From Solirubrobacterales bacterium (GTDB lineage: Bacteria; Actinomycetota; Thermoleophilia; Solirubrobacterales; Solirubrobacteraceae): DNA of 56,284 bases. Under the pieces are notes generated by a model. That model was not told where the DNA came from. It made no database searches and saw only the letters and a list, made by a program, of their open reading frames with translations. Below are positions 10,097 to 19,940 of the stretch, piece by piece; the stretch's first letter is position 1; every line of letters starts with the position of its first letter. The stretch spans positions 1 through 56,284 of the forward strand of contig JAOPZM010000245.1 of the NCBI GenBank assembly GCA_025964115.1, in the 5' to 3' direction. The translations under genes were made by a program, and so were the position numbers.

Positions 10097-10492
10097 TCAG
10101 GACGGCATCGAGCTGGAGTCCCCCGTCCGGAACGGCAGCACGTCGAGCAGTCCAGTCATCTCGAACACGCGCTGGATGTTCGCCGGTCCGGCGATCAGCT
10201 GGAACTCATAGCCATGTTCCTCACACAGTTCCCTCGCGAGCAACATCAGCCGCAGCCCGATCGAGCCCATGAACCTGAGTTTGCTCAGGTCGAGCGCTAT
10301 CTCCTTGGTCCCGTCAGCGCAGAGCCGCAGGAGCGTGGCTTCGAGTTCGGCGGCCGGGGCGAGATCGAGCTCGCCGGTGAGGACCAGCCTGTGCCGCCCG
10401 TCGCTGACGACGTCCTGCACTTCGAACGAGCGAGGGCCAAAGGGATCGCGGCCCTCCCTGAACAGCTGCGGCGCGTCATTCGCGATGGACAC
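10097..10492 (-). CDS. STAS-domain anti-sigma factor antagonist
   Basis: HRLVLTGELDLAPAAELEATLLRLCADGTKEIALDLSKLRFMGSIGLRLML matches STAS/SpoIIAA-like pattern with the conserved Ser region. Confidence 0.87.
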   Translation of the reverse strand: MSIANDAPQLFREGRDPFGPRSFEVQDVVSDGRHRLVLTGELDLAPAAELEATLLRLCADGTKEIALDLSKLRFMGSIGLRLMLLARELCEEHGYEFQLIAGPANIQRVFEMTGLLDVLPFRTGDSSSMPS

Positions 10493-10661
10493 CCACTACC
10501 CCCTCCCACACCCAGCCTGGATGCCGCCGCGGGGCGGCTTCCTAATGACTGGTCCTCGGTCCATTATCGGACGAATAGGCGAACCCGATGGTAGCGCGCT
10601 GGACGTTCCGGAGCAAGCCGTGACCGACGTGTCAGGTGGTCCCGCGCGCGTGGATCGGGCC

Positions 10662-12254
10662 TCAGACGCAGCCGCTTGGGCGCCGCGGCGACCCGCGCTC
10701 CTGGCCGGGCATCGTCTGCGGCGGCGCGGGCAGCGGATAGCCTTCGACGGTCGGGAATTCGGTGCTGCCGGTCCCCGGCGCCTGCGTCGGGCAGTCGCTG
10801 TTGATCACCCGCGGATCGCTCCGCGACGGCACCGGCAGCGTCGGCACGGTCGTGTTCGCGGCTTCGGCGAAGTTGAACGCCGCCGTCAGGTCGCCCGTGT
10901 GCGCGCGGCGCCATTTGCTCAGGTTGGCGACTTCGGGGCCGAAGCGCCGCTCGAGAAATCGCAGCAGCGAGGTGTGGTCGAAGGTCTTCGAGCACACCAG
11001 GCCACCGCGGGTGAAGGGCGAGATCACGAGCATCGGCACGCGGAAGCCGAGGCCGATCGGCCCGCGGATGCCGCCGGCGATGCTCGGTAGCGGTTCGACC
11101 GTCAGGTACTCGCCGCGCGTCCCCGCCGGCGCCACCGGCGGCGGCACGTGGTCGAAGAAGCCGCCGTTCTCGTCGTAGGTGGCGAACAGCGCCGTCTTCG
11201 CCCACACGGCCGGGTTGGACGTGAGCCCGTTGAGCACTTCCGCGAGCGCGGCCTCGCCGTAGGTCACGGCTGCCGGCGGGTGCTCGCTGTCCACCAGCGA
11301 GGCGAGCACCCACGAGACCTGTGGAAGCGTGCCGGCCTGGCAGTCGGCCATGAATTCCGCCGGGAAGGTGGGCGCGAACGCGTTGGCCGCGAGCTGCGCG
11401 TTTTCCTGGTAGGCCTTGAAGTAGGGCAGGACGTTGTCGCCGAAGTCGCCGTCGGGAGTCGCGTAGACCTTCCAGCTGATTCCCGCCGCCTGCAGCTGCT
11501 CGGGATAGGTGCGCCACGTGAACTTGCCGTAGTTCTGGACGCGCGTGCTCGTGAGCGTCTGCAGCAGCGGCCCGCCGTGCTTGCCTTCGGGGTCGATCGT
11601 CGCGGTCATCGAGTACAGCCGGTTCGGGTCGGTAGGGCCGAGCACCGAGCAGAAGTAGCGGTCGCAGATCGTGAAGTTGTCGGCGAGCGTGTGGAAGAAG
11701 GGCAGGTCTTCGCGCGTGTAGTAGCCCATCGTGTTGGGACCGTCGCGCAGCCCGTTCGTTTCGAGATGGGTCGAGAGGAACTTGTCCATCAATCCCCCGT
11801 CCCAGCACTCGTGCAGCGCCGCCCACTCGTGCGAGATGTCGTTGACGCACTCGCCGCCTTTGGTCGTGTCGAAGTGGAATGGCAGCAGGTGGCCCCCGTA
11901 CGGTTCCCCGGCTGCGCCGGGGAACGGCTGGGCGAAGATCGTTTTTTCGCTGCCGTCGGTGAGTTTCAGCACGCTGCGGTCGTGGAAGCCCTTGACGCCG
12001 CGGTAGGTTCCGTAGTAGCTGTCGAATGACCGGTTCTCGTTGATGAAGATGACTACGTGCTCGATCGCGGAGAGCGACCCGCAGGCGGTAGGCGCCGCCA
12101 GCACGCGCTCGAGCACCTGTGCGGGCGAGGCGAGGACCTCCATGCCCGCCAGCGCGCCGGCAGCTGCCCCTGCGCGCAGAAGATCCCTGCGTGTTAGGCC
12201 CGTTGATGACAACCTGTCCCCCTGTTCCCCCATTGATGACAACCTGAGGCCCAA
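10662..12254 (-). CDS. Secreted phospholipase C / phosphoesterase family, Tat signal
   Basis: LTRRDLLRAGAAAGALAGMEVLA Tat motif; IEHVVIFINENRSFDSYYGTYRGVKGF; FATYDENGGFFDHVPPP. Confidence 0.92.
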   Translation of the reverse strand: MGLRLSSMGEQGDRLSSTGLTRRDLLRAGAAAGALAGMEVLASPAQVLERVLAAPTACGSLSAIEHVVIFINENRSFDSYYGTYRGVKGFHDRSVLKLTDGSEKTIFAQPFPGAAGEPYGGHLLPFHFDTTKGGECVNDISHEWAALHECWDGGLMDKFLSTHLETNGLRDGPNTMGYYTREDLPFFHTLADNFTICDRYFCSVLGPTDPNRLYSMTATIDPEGKHGGPLLQTLTSTRVQNYGKFTWRTYPEQLQAAGISWKVYATPDGDFGDNVLPYFKAYQENAQLAANAFAPTFPAEFMADCQAGTLPQVSWVLASLVDSEHPPAAVTYGEAALAEVLNGLTSNPAVWAKTALFATYDENGGFFDHVPPPVAPAGTRGEYLTVEPLPSIAGGIRGPIGLGFRVPMLVISPFTRGGLVCSKTFDHTSLLRFLERRFGPEVANLSKWRRAHTGDLTAAFNFAEAANTTVPTLPVPSRSDPRVINSDCPTQAPGTGSTEFPTVEGYPLPAPPQTMPGQERGSPRRPSGCV

Positions 12255-12352
12255 GTACCCGGGTGGGTGTGTTTCTAAGCCCCAATCAGAGCTGCGGGCC
12301 GCGCCATCGGCTAGGCTGCAGGCCCAGCGAAGACGGAGATCAGGGGTGCGGC

Positions 12353-12700
12353 ATGAATGACCTCACGAGCGAGAGCGAGCCTGCATTCCACCTGTTTCTG
12401 GACCCTGACGAGGTGCCCGTCGCCGCGAGCGCGCTCCGTCTGCTGATCGTCGACGAGGCCCACCAGCCCGACATCCGGCGGCTCGCCCGCGAAGTCCTCG
12501 CGGGCATCGATGCGACGCCCCCCGAGGGCGAGGCGCTGAGACTGCCCCTGAGCGCTCCACAGATGAAGATCACCTACACGGCCGTGCGGCTGCTGCTCAA
12601 CGATCTTCAGCGCGAGCAGGATGACGAGCGGCAGATCCTCTGGCGGATCGTGGAGAAGCTTCCCGATGAGCATGCGATTCGCGCCATCGTGCTGGAGTAG
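12353..12700 (+). CDS. Hypothetical protein
   Basis: ATG-initiated MNDLTSESEPAFHLFLDPDEVPVAASALRLLIVDEAHQPDIRRLAREVL..., about 115 aa. Confidence 0.6.
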   Translation: MNDLTSESEPAFHLFLDPDEVPVAASALRLLIVDEAHQPDIRRLAREVLAGIDATPPEGEALRLPLSAPQMKITYTAVRLLLNDLQREQDDERQILWRIVEKLPDEHAIRAIVLE

Positions 12701-12719
12701 GCCGGCAGCTTCGCGAGCC

Positions 12720-13208
12720 TCAGTCGCCGGTCAGCACGCGTCCGACGCTGTCCGCGACGCACACCGGCTTCTCGGTCCCCTCGGCCTCGACGGTGAAGCG
12801 GGTGACGATCTGAAACCAGCCGTCTCCCAGCTCGGAGACCTCGACAACCTGCAGGTAGCAGCGCACCCGAGCGCCGGCGGCGACGGGAGCGGGAAAGCGG
12901 ACCTTGTTCCAGCCGTAGTTGATTCCAAGCTTGAACCCGCTCCATTCGCTCAGCTCTTTGCGCAGCCCATCGATCATCGAGAGCGTCAGGTTGCCATGGG
13001 CGACCGTCGTCCCGAACGGGCTCTCGAGCTCGGCGCGCTCGGTATCGACGTGGATCCACTGGTCATCGCCGCTGAGCTCGGCGAAGCGGTTGATCATCTC
13101 CTGCGTCACTTCCCGCCACCCGCTGGGCCCGACGACCTGGTCCTTGAGCGCCCGGACGTCTTCGATGCCGTTGGCGACGGCCTTCGGCATGCTCGCGCTG
13201 ACAGCCAT
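12720..13208 (-). CDS. MaoC-like dehydratase (R-hydratase family)
   Basis: VTQEMINRFAELSGDDQWIHVDTERAELESPFGTTVAHGNLTLSM hot-dog/MaoC motif. Confidence 0.92.
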   Translation of the reverse strand: MAVSASMPKAVANGIEDVRALKDQVVGPSGWREVTQEMINRFAELSGDDQWIHVDTERAELESPFGTTVAHGNLTLSMIDGLRKELSEWSGFKLGINYGWNKVRFPAPVAAGARVRCYLQVVEVSELGDGWFQIVTRFTVEAEGTEKPVCVADSVGRVLTGD

Positions 13209-13244
13209 TTTCCCTCCCTTTTTGCCGACGTATGCTAGTCGCTG

Positions 13245-14180
13245 CTATCCCGCTTTTTCGATGATCGCGTCGCCGGGAAGCTCACGACGGGGTATGCCCG
13301 TGCCCATGCACAGCAGCACGCAGGGCCGGTAGACGGGACGGAACCCGAGCAGTTCGGGGATCGTGACGATCCGATACCCGCGTGCACGCAGCGAGGCGAT
13401 GATCGACGGATAGGCGGCCAGGGTCTCGCCACGGGGACCGCCTCCGTCGTGCGAGATCACGATCGAGCCCGGTCGCACCTGCGCGAGCACCTGCCGGGCG
13501 ATCGCATTCGTGCCGGGTAGCGCCCAATCGCGCGGGTCGACGTTCCACATGACCGTCGCCAGCCCGAGCGAGCGCGCGATCCGCACTACGGATGCGTCGT
13601 AGGCGCCATAGGGCGGGCGAAAGACGCAGGGCGTGTAGCCGCTCAGCGAGCGGATCGCCCTGATCGTCGCGTCGAGCTCGGCGTAGGTGCGGCCGCTGCG
13701 GGTCAGGTCGGGGTGGGTGAACGAGTGGTCGCCCAGCGCATCGCCGTCTCGCAGCTCGCGTAGCACAGTCGACCTGTAGGCCGCGCTGATCTGCCTGCCG
13801 ATCATGAAGAAGGTGGCCTTCGCCTTTGCATGCTCCAACATCGAGACGAACGCCCCCGTGTCCCGCGCCGGTCCGTCGTCGAAGCCGATCGCAACCTCTC
13901 GCCGACCGGCGCCGTGCAGGTAGGCGACCTGGCCGCTGCTGCGACAGCCCACGACGCGATATAGGGGACGGGGCGTGATTGCCGGCTGACCTCCCGTGGT
14001 TGCGGCTGCGGCCCGGCGTGCCACGGGCGGCCCGGCGCCGTGATGCGCGGCCGCCAGGCCGGGGAGGCCTGTCAGCGCCAGGCCACCAACGACCGCCAGC
14101 GCCCACGCCGGTGCGTGCGAGCGGATCCTCGGCGTGCATCGTGCGAGCCTTGCCGACAGCCTTGCTCTGACCGAAGCCAC
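13245..14180 (-). CDS. Polysaccharide deacetylase (NodB homology domain)
   Basis: VAIGFDDGPARDTGAFVSMLEHAKAKATFFMIG..., GDHSFTHPDL, FRPPYGAYD, IVISHDGGG. Confidence 0.92.
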   Translation of the reverse strand: MASVRARLSARLARCTPRIRSHAPAWALAVVGGLALTGLPGLAAAHHGAGPPVARRAAAATTGGQPAITPRPLYRVVGCRSSGQVAYLHGAGRREVAIGFDDGPARDTGAFVSMLEHAKAKATFFMIGRQISAAYRSTVLRELRDGDALGDHSFTHPDLTRSGRTYAELDATIRAIRSLSGYTPCVFRPPYGAYDASVVRIARSLGLATVMWNVDPRDWALPGTNAIARQVLAQVRPGSIVISHDGGGPRGETLAAYPSIIASLRARGYRIVTIPELLGFRPVYRPCVLLCMGTGIPRRELPGDAIIEKAG

Positions 14181-14272
14181 GCCGCGGACCCTACCCCGTG
14201 CCCCCGGCTCGCCGAGATGGCGTGGACGAACTAGCTGCGCGCACCGCCGCGGCGCCAGCGGCGGCGTACTGT

Positions 14273-15721
14273 ATGTCGCCCATGGAATGGATGAGCGCGA
14301 TCGACTCCTCCTTTCTCCATGTGGAGAACGCGACCACGCCGATGCACATCGGGGGTGTGAGCCTCTTCGAGGGTCCGGCGCCGAGCTTCGACGCTCTTCG
14401 CGTGATGGTCGCGGGCAAGCTCGACCTGGTCCCGCGGTACAGGCAGAAGATCCGCTCGGTTCCGCTCGCCGCCGGCTCGCCGGCGTGGATCGACGATCGT
14501 CACTTCAGCCTCGACTATCACCTCCGCCACACCGCGATACCCCCTCCGGGAACAGAGGAGCAGCTGCGGCAGATGGCCGCCCGTGTGTTCTCGCAGCAGC
14601 TCGACAGGAACAAGCCGCTATGGGAGCTGTGGGTGGTCGAGGGTCTGAGCGGCGACCGTTGGGCACTGTTGTCGAAGGTGCATCACTGCATGGTGGACGG
14701 CGTCGCCGCGACCGATCTGATGTCGCTCATGTTCTCCGACACGACGGAGCGTGCGGGCGGCGGCGACTGGTCGGCGGAGCACGATCCGTCGTCGCTTGAG
14801 GTCCTGGTCCGCGCGCTCGCGAGAATGGCAAGCCCGGGCGGGCAGCTGCAGATGCTGCGGCGGGCGCTCGGTGCGCCCGTGTCGACCTTGCGCGCGGCCG
14901 TGGAAGTCGCGAAGGCGACCGCTGCGGCCGGGCCGAGCATGCGGCCCGTGGCAGCGTCCTCGCTGACGGGCCCGATCGGGCCCCATCGCCGATGGAGCTG
15001 GGCCGATGCCAGCCTCGCCGACGTGAAGAGGATCCGAGCGGCGTTCGGTGGCACGGTCAACGACGTCGTGCTGACGCTCATCACCAACGGGTTCCGGCAG
15101 CTGCTCGACTCACGCGGAGAGAGCATCGCGGAGGATCGCGTCGTTCGCACCATGGTGCCCGTCTCGGTACGGCGGCCCGGCGAGCGGGGCGTCTACAACA
15201 ATCGCGTCTCAGCCGTGTTCGCGGGGCTGCCCGTCGGCCTGTCCGATCCGGTTGAGCGACTCGAGCGGATCCGCGCGGAGATGGACGGGGTGAAGCAGTC
15301 CAAACAGGCGGTGGCCGGCGACGTGCTGACCTCCCTCTCGGGCTTCGCGCCTCCCTTGCTCCTGGCTCTTGGCAGCCGGCTGATCACGCTCTCGCCTCGG
15401 CTCAACATGCACACCGGCACGACCAACGTGCCCGGTCCCCAGCAACCCGTCCAGACGCTCGGTCGGCGGATGATCGCCTCCTATCCATTCGTGCCGGTGG
15501 TCGGCTCGATCCGGATAGTCGTGGCGATCTTCTCCTACGACGGGGGCCTCTACTTCGGGGTGACCGGGGACTACGACGGCGCCCCGGACATCGACGTCCT
15601 GACGGAAGGGATTCGGAGCGGCATGGACGACCTGCTCCTGCTCGCCTCCCCGCCAAAGCGCCGCGTGCGCAAGGGCAAGCAGGGAGCCTCTGCAGCAGTC
15701 GCGTCCTCCGACGCGCGGTAG
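14273..15721 (+). CDS. Wax ester synthase / diacylglycerol acyltransferase (WS/DGAT)
   Basis: Start MSPMEWMSAIDSSFLHVENATTPMHIGG; catalytic HHCMVDGVAATDLM; C-terminal SIRIVVAIFSYDGGLYFGVTGDYD. Confidence 0.92.
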   Translation: MSPMEWMSAIDSSFLHVENATTPMHIGGVSLFEGPAPSFDALRVMVAGKLDLVPRYRQKIRSVPLAAGSPAWIDDRHFSLDYHLRHTAIPPPGTEEQLRQMAARVFSQQLDRNKPLWELWVVEGLSGDRWALLSKVHHCMVDGVAATDLMSLMFSDTTERAGGGDWSAEHDPSSLEVLVRALARMASPGGQLQMLRRALGAPVSTLRAAVEVAKATAAAGPSMRPVAASSLTGPIGPHRRWSWADASLADVKRIRAAFGGTVNDVVLTLITNGFRQLLDSRGESIAEDRVVRTMVPVSVRRPGERGVYNNRVSAVFAGLPVGLSDPVERLERIRAEMDGVKQSKQAVAGDVLTSLSGFAPPLLLALGSRLITLSPRLNMHTGTTNVPGPQQPVQTLGRRMIASYPFVPVVGSIRIVVAIFSYDGGLYFGVTGDYDGAPDIDVLTEGIRSGMDDLLLLASPPKRRVRKGKQGASAAVASSDAR

Positions 15722-15729
15722 GGGCTAGC

Positions 15730-17058
15730 TCACGAGGATGGGCACGCGACGGGGTTGACGCCCGCCGGGTCGAGACAGGTGTCGACGCGTATGGGCAGCT
15801 TGTGGCGGCGAATCGTGAAGCGGGTGTACTTTCCGATCGACCCGGGTTTGGACACGAGGATTTCGAGTGTCACGCCGGCGCGCAGCACGCGCTGGAACGT
15901 CCGAAAGTCGACGGGCGCCACGCCCCGCGGATTCGCGACGGCGAACCGCCTCTGCGATTTGACCGGACAGCCACGACCCCTGCACCTGATCGTCACCTTC
16001 GCGCCGGCCGGCGTCTGCTGCACCCTCAGCAGCCTCAGCCTTACCCCCGATGCCGTCTCGGTGCCTGCGATCCGCACCACGGGAAATGGCTGCATCAGCA
16101 GGACTCTCGGGCCGACCACGGTGATTGTTTCGGTGGCCATGCCCGAGAAGCCGTTGCCGTCGGTGACGAGCAGCCGCACGACGTGAGGTCCGGGTGTGGG
16201 GAAGGAGGTGTAGAGCACCGCGCCTCCAGGCTGGAACGGGCTGTCGTCGCCGAGCGCCCAGGCGATCCCGCTGATGGGACTCGTGGCGTCGCTGGAGCTG
16301 GACACGATCGACACGGGTTCGCCGGTCTGCGGAACTGGGGGGAACCACTTGAACGACGCCACAGGGGGCGGAGGCGGCGGCGTCACGGTGAACGTCACCG
16401 GCCCGCTCCTGCCGGTGGGATTGCCATATGAGCTTTCCTGGAGTGCCGCCGCGGTGTACTGCCCGACCGGAAGCGCCGGGCTCGCGGGGCCGGACGTCCA
16501 TCCGGCGCCGGTGCCCGTGGCCGTCGACGCGGAGACAATCGTGCCCTTCGTCGTGGCTCCGGCGTGGATCAGCACGTTGACCGGAGTAGTGTCGCTCGCG
16601 GTGCCGGTGAAGGACGGAGTCGTGTCCCACGGCGCCGAGCTGGGCGAGTTCAGCGTCACCGCCGGCGGAGAGGTAATCACCGTGAACGTCACGGAGCTCG
16701 CACCCCCGGCCTGGCTCGCTAGCGCCGTGTAGGTGCCGTCCGCGAGAGGCGATTCGATGCCGAGGGTCCACGTGCCTCCCGATCCCAGCAGACTGGTGCT
16801 CAGCGTCTGTTCGCGCGTGAGATCTGAGCACGGCCCGCGGCATATTTCGAGCTTCACCGTACCGCCGGCTTCCTGCGCGACGCCGCTGAACGAGGGCATT
16901 GAGTTGTTGCTCACGCTCCCGTTGGCGGGGCTGAGGATGGCCACGCTGGGCGCCGCGCTGGCAATGCCGACCGGGGCCACCGCCATCCCGACGAGCAAAA
17001 TTACCGCCGATCGCGAGAGTCGTGTTCCTGCGCTCCACCTGCTGGTGCTCACAGCCAT
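15730..17058 (-). CDS. Secreted Ig-like/PKD-repeat protein
   Basis: Signal peptide, then SVAILSPANGSVSNNSMPSFSGVAQEAGGTVKLEI..., VTLNSPSSAPWDTTPSFTGTASD..., VASFKWFPPVPQTGEPVSIVSSSSDATSPISGIAWALGD. Confidence 0.8.
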   Translation of the reverse strand: MAVSTSRWSAGTRLSRSAVILLVGMAVAPVGIASAAPSVAILSPANGSVSNNSMPSFSGVAQEAGGTVKLEICRGPCSDLTREQTLSTSLLGSGGTWTLGIESPLADGTYTALASQAGGASSVTFTVITSPPAVTLNSPSSAPWDTTPSFTGTASDTTPVNVLIHAGATTKGTIVSASTATGTGAGWTSGPASPALPVGQYTAAALQESSYGNPTGRSGPVTFTVTPPPPPPVASFKWFPPVPQTGEPVSIVSSSSDATSPISGIAWALGDDSPFQPGGAVLYTSFPTPGPHVVRLLVTDGNGFSGMATETITVVGPRVLLMQPFPVVRIAGTETASGVRLRLLRVQQTPAGAKVTIRCRGRGCPVKSQRRFAVANPRGVAPVDFRTFQRVLRAGVTLEILVSKPGSIGKYTRFTIRRHKLPIRVDTCLDPAGVNPVACPSS

Positions 17059-17151
17059 ACCCCCAGCTGCTGCTTGCCAGCACAGCGTAGCGCCGCCCGC
17101 AGTCGTCGTTGCGCAGACGCTGGACGTTCGGCGCGTGCCAGCTCCCCGTCG

Positions 17152-17180
17152 TTGACATCGGCGAAGGCTTATGGTAATTC
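17152..17180 (+). promoter_or_regulatory. Predicted promoter of the acyl-CoA dehydrogenase/LLM/HxlR operon
   Basis: TTGACA (17152-17157), 17 bp spacer, TAATTC (17175-17180), upstream of the CDS at 17234. Confidence 0.55.
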
Positions 17181-17181
17181 T

Positions 17182-17197
17182 TCCTTACCGGTAAGGA
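17182..17197. promoter_or_regulatory. Perfect 16-bp palindrome TCCTTACCGGTAAGGA, candidate HxlR operator
   Basis: Self-complementary, immediately downstream of the predicted -10; a further upstream GGTAA (17173-17177) gives an inverted GGTAA/TTACC pair. Confidence 0.5.
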
Positions 17198-17233
17198 TTT
17201 TGAACTGACTTCCACATCTTCGAGAGGCCCTTC

Positions 17234-18409
17234 ATGCCGACGCCCACCGCACCGCCATCCCACGTACCGACGGATGCAGGACTCGACGACCTGGCCGATC
17301 GCGTCGCAGCGCTCGCCCGAGACGCCGCCGCGACGACGGAGCGCGAGCGCGCCCTGCCGCAGGCCCTGGTCGAGGCGCTGCGCGGCACCGGGCTCATGCG
17401 CGCCGGCGCGCCGGCGTCGCTCGGTGCGCTCGAGGCCCCACCGGCGAGGAGCTTGAGCGCAGCTGAGAGGATCGCTCGCGGCGATGCTTCGGCCGGCTGG
17501 TGCGTCTCGATCGCAGTCACGAGCAGCCTGCTCAGCGCCTATCTTCCCGATCGCGGCGCCGCAGAGATCTTCGGCGATCCCCGTACGGTGGCCGCCGGCG
17601 TGTGGGCTCCCCGCGGAAGGGCCGTGGTAGTGGACGGCGGCGTGCGCGTCTCCGGCCGCTGGTCCTTCTGCAGCGGCATCTCCCATTCGGAGTGGCTCTT
17701 CGCCGGGTGCATCCTCGACGACGGGGCTGGCGCCGACGGGCCCAGCCTGCGAGTGGTCGGCCTGCCGACGGCCGAGCTCGAGGTGCTCGATACGTGGCAC
17801 ACGAGTGGCCTGTGCGGGACCGGCAGCCACGACGCGCTGGCGGAGGATCTCTTCGTGCCCGATCACCATGTCCTCTCGCTTCTCGGCGCGGAACCGCGCA
17901 TCGACGCGCCGCTGTACAGGTTCCCGATCTTCGGCTTCTTCGCCCTGTCGATCGCGGCGGCGGCAATGGGCAACGCACGCGGAGCGATCGACGACCTGAT
18001 CGAGCTGGCCGCGGGAAAGACAGCGCAGGGCTCGAGCCGCGTCCTCGCCGAACGTCCCGCCACGCAGGCAGCCGTCGGCGAGGCCGAGGCGGCCCTGCGC
18101 GCCGCACGGGCCCTCTACTACCAGGCCATCGACGAGGCATGGGCGGCGGCGCAGGAGGACGGCCCCGTGGCGGAGTCGTTGCGCCTGGGACTGCGGCTCG
18201 CCGCGACGCACGCGGTCAGGACCTCCGCCGAGGTCGCCCGCTCGATGTACGACCTCGGTGGCGGCACGGCGATCTACGCCGATTCGCCGTTGCAGCGACG
18301 GTTCCGCGACGCCCACGCCGCCACCGCTCACTTCCAGGTCAACCCGCCGACCTGGGAGCTCGCGGGGCGCCTGCTGCTGGGCGTGCCGACGAAGACGGCG
18401 CAGCTGTGA
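17234..18409 (+). CDS. Acyl-CoA dehydrogenase / flavin-dependent monooxygenase-like protein
   Basis: 391 aa; LPQALVEALRGTGLMRAGAPASLG, ASAGWCVSIAVTSSL, VSGRWSFCSGISHSEW, SSRVLAERPATQAAVGEAEAALRAAR; N- and C-terminal acyl-CoA dehydrogenase-like regions. Confidence 0.85.
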   Translation: MPTPTAPPSHVPTDAGLDDLADRVAALARDAAATTERERALPQALVEALRGTGLMRAGAPASLGALEAPPARSLSAAERIARGDASAGWCVSIAVTSSLLSAYLPDRGAAEIFGDPRTVAAGVWAPRGRAVVVDGGVRVSGRWSFCSGISHSEWLFAGCILDDGAGADGPSLRVVGLPTAELEVLDTWHTSGLCGTGSHDALAEDLFVPDHHVLSLLGAEPRIDAPLYRFPIFGFFALSIAAAAMGNARGAIDDLIELAAGKTAQGSSRVLAERPATQAAVGEAEAALRAARALYYQAIDEAWAAAQEDGPVAESLRLGLRLAATHAVRTSAEVARSMYDLGGGTAIYADSPLQRRFRDAHAATAHFQVNPPTWELAGRLLLGVPTKTAQL

Positions 18410-19416
18410 CCTCGCCCACGACCGAGCAGCTGCGTGAGCTGCACGTGGTGGCGCCCTTTTGGTTGGACCGCCCCGCGGATGAGGCCGTCGAGATAGCCGT
18501 AGAGGCGTCGCGCAACGGCTTCGCGGCGATGTGGCTGGGCGAGATGGCGACGTTTGACGCATTCGCGTTGGCCACGGCGGTCGGCCTGCGAGCACCCGGG
18601 CTCGCGTTGAAGATCGGACCGCTGGCGATTGGCGTCCGCAGCCCCGTCGCCCTGGCACTCGGGCTCGCGTCGGTCACCACCCTGACTGGCGCGCGCGCCG
18701 ATCTTGCGCTCGGAGCCTCAAGCCCCGAGATCGTCAGCGGCTGGCACGACCGCCCGTGGGCCGCGGTGGCGCCGCGCGCGCGGGAGACCGTCGAGGCGGT
18801 GCGACTGCTTCTCGGGGGGGAGCGAGCCGCATATTCTGGTCAGCACGTTCGCACGCATGGGTTCAGGCTCTCCCGGCCCCAGCCCGAGTCAAGGATCTCG
18901 CTCGCCGCATTCGGCCCGCGCATGACGCGCGTGGCCGCGGCAGCGGCCGATGAGATCGTGCTCAATCTCGTGACGCCCGAACGCGTCGCGCAGGTCCGCG
19001 AGATCGTCGCTGCCGAGGCGCGCTCTCGCGACCGCCCGCCGCCGGAGATCGCCGTGTGGGTGACCGTCGCACAGGAGCCGGGCCCGGCAACGCTTGCACA
19101 GATGGCGGCGCAGATGGCCGTCTACCTGCGGCCACCCGGGTACGGAGAGATGTTCACAGAGCTGGGGTTCGGCTCGCTGGTCGAGAGCGCTCGAGGGGGC
19201 GCGAAGCGACTCGAGCTTGCCCCGAGGATCACGCTCGAGCTGCTCGACCAGGTCTGTGCGGTCGGCTCTGACAGCCAGATCCGGGCGCGGCTTGCAAGCT
19301 ACCGGGACGCGGGAGCGACCAGCATCGGAATCGCTCCCGCCACCGCGGAAGACCCCGCGGGACGTCGTGTGCTCGCCGCGCTCGGGCCCCGCGCCTCGGA
19401 GGCTCGTGCGGCATGA
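18406..19416 (+). CDS. LLM-class flavin-dependent (F420-type) oxidoreductase
   Basis: GTG start overlaps previous TGA (GTGA); EASRNGFAAMWLGEMATFDAFALATAVGL..., VRSPVALALGLASVTTLTGARADLALGASSPEIVSGWHDRPW. Confidence 0.88.
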   Translation: MTSPTTEQLRELHVVAPFWLDRPADEAVEIAVEASRNGFAAMWLGEMATFDAFALATAVGLRAPGLALKIGPLAIGVRSPVALALGLASVTTLTGARADLALGASSPEIVSGWHDRPWAAVAPRARETVEAVRLLLGGERAAYSGQHVRTHGFRLSRPQPESRISLAAFGPRMTRVAAAAADEIVLNLVTPERVAQVREIVAAEARSRDRPPPEIAVWVTVAQEPGPATLAQMAAQMAVYLRPPGYGEMFTELGFGSLVESARGGAKRLELAPRITLELLDQVCAVGSDSQIRARLASYRDAGATSIGIAPATAEDPAGRRVLAALGPRASEARAA

Positions 19417-19940
19417 CCGACCACCAGCAGCACGTGGACGAGGTGCTTGACATCGGACACCGCCTGGAGGCCGACTCGGTTGGCAGGACGCTGAGCCTCG
19501 TAGGCGAGCGCTGGACGATCATGATCCTGCGCGAAGCATTCTTCGGTGTCCGGCGCTACGGGCAGTTCGCACGCAACCTCAACATCCCTCGACCCACGCT
19601 CTCCCTTCGGCTACGCAAGCTGGTGGACGCGGGCCTCTTCGATCGCGTGCTCTACTCGACCGATCCGGACCGTCACGAGTATCGCCTCACGCAGGCGGGT
19701 CGCGATCTCTTCCCCGCCGTGGTCGCGCTCATGCGCTGGGGCGACACGTATCTCGCCGGACCCCAGGGTCCGCCGATCGTCCTGCGTCACGAGACGTGCG
19801 GGAAGCACACGCGTCCACACCTCACGTGCGACCAGTGCGGCGAGGAGATCAACACCCGCAACGTGAGGCCGGAACGTGGGCCGGGTTTCGCCGACGGGCC
19901 GCTCATACCGGGGAAACGGCGAAACGGTCGCCAGCCATGA
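19413..19940 (+). CDS. HxlR-family winged-helix transcriptional regulator
   Basis: [83 protein letters not shown] is typical HxlR. Confidence 0.93.
   Translation: MTDHQQHVDEVLDIGHRLEADSVGRTLSLVGERWTIMILREAFFGVRRYGQFARNLNIPRPTLSLRLRKLVDAGLFDRVLYSTDPDRHEYRLTQAGRDLFPAVVALMRWGDTYLAGPQGPPIVLRHETCGKHTRPHLTCDQCGEEINTRNVRPERGPGFADGPLIPGKRRNGRQP

Noticed and set aside
15725-18658. 977-aa minus-strand ORF
   Set aside because: Out of frame with the real Ig-like gene (15730-17058) and antisense to the acyl-CoA dehydrogenase; low-complexity R/G/A-rich translation typical of GC-rich shadow frames.
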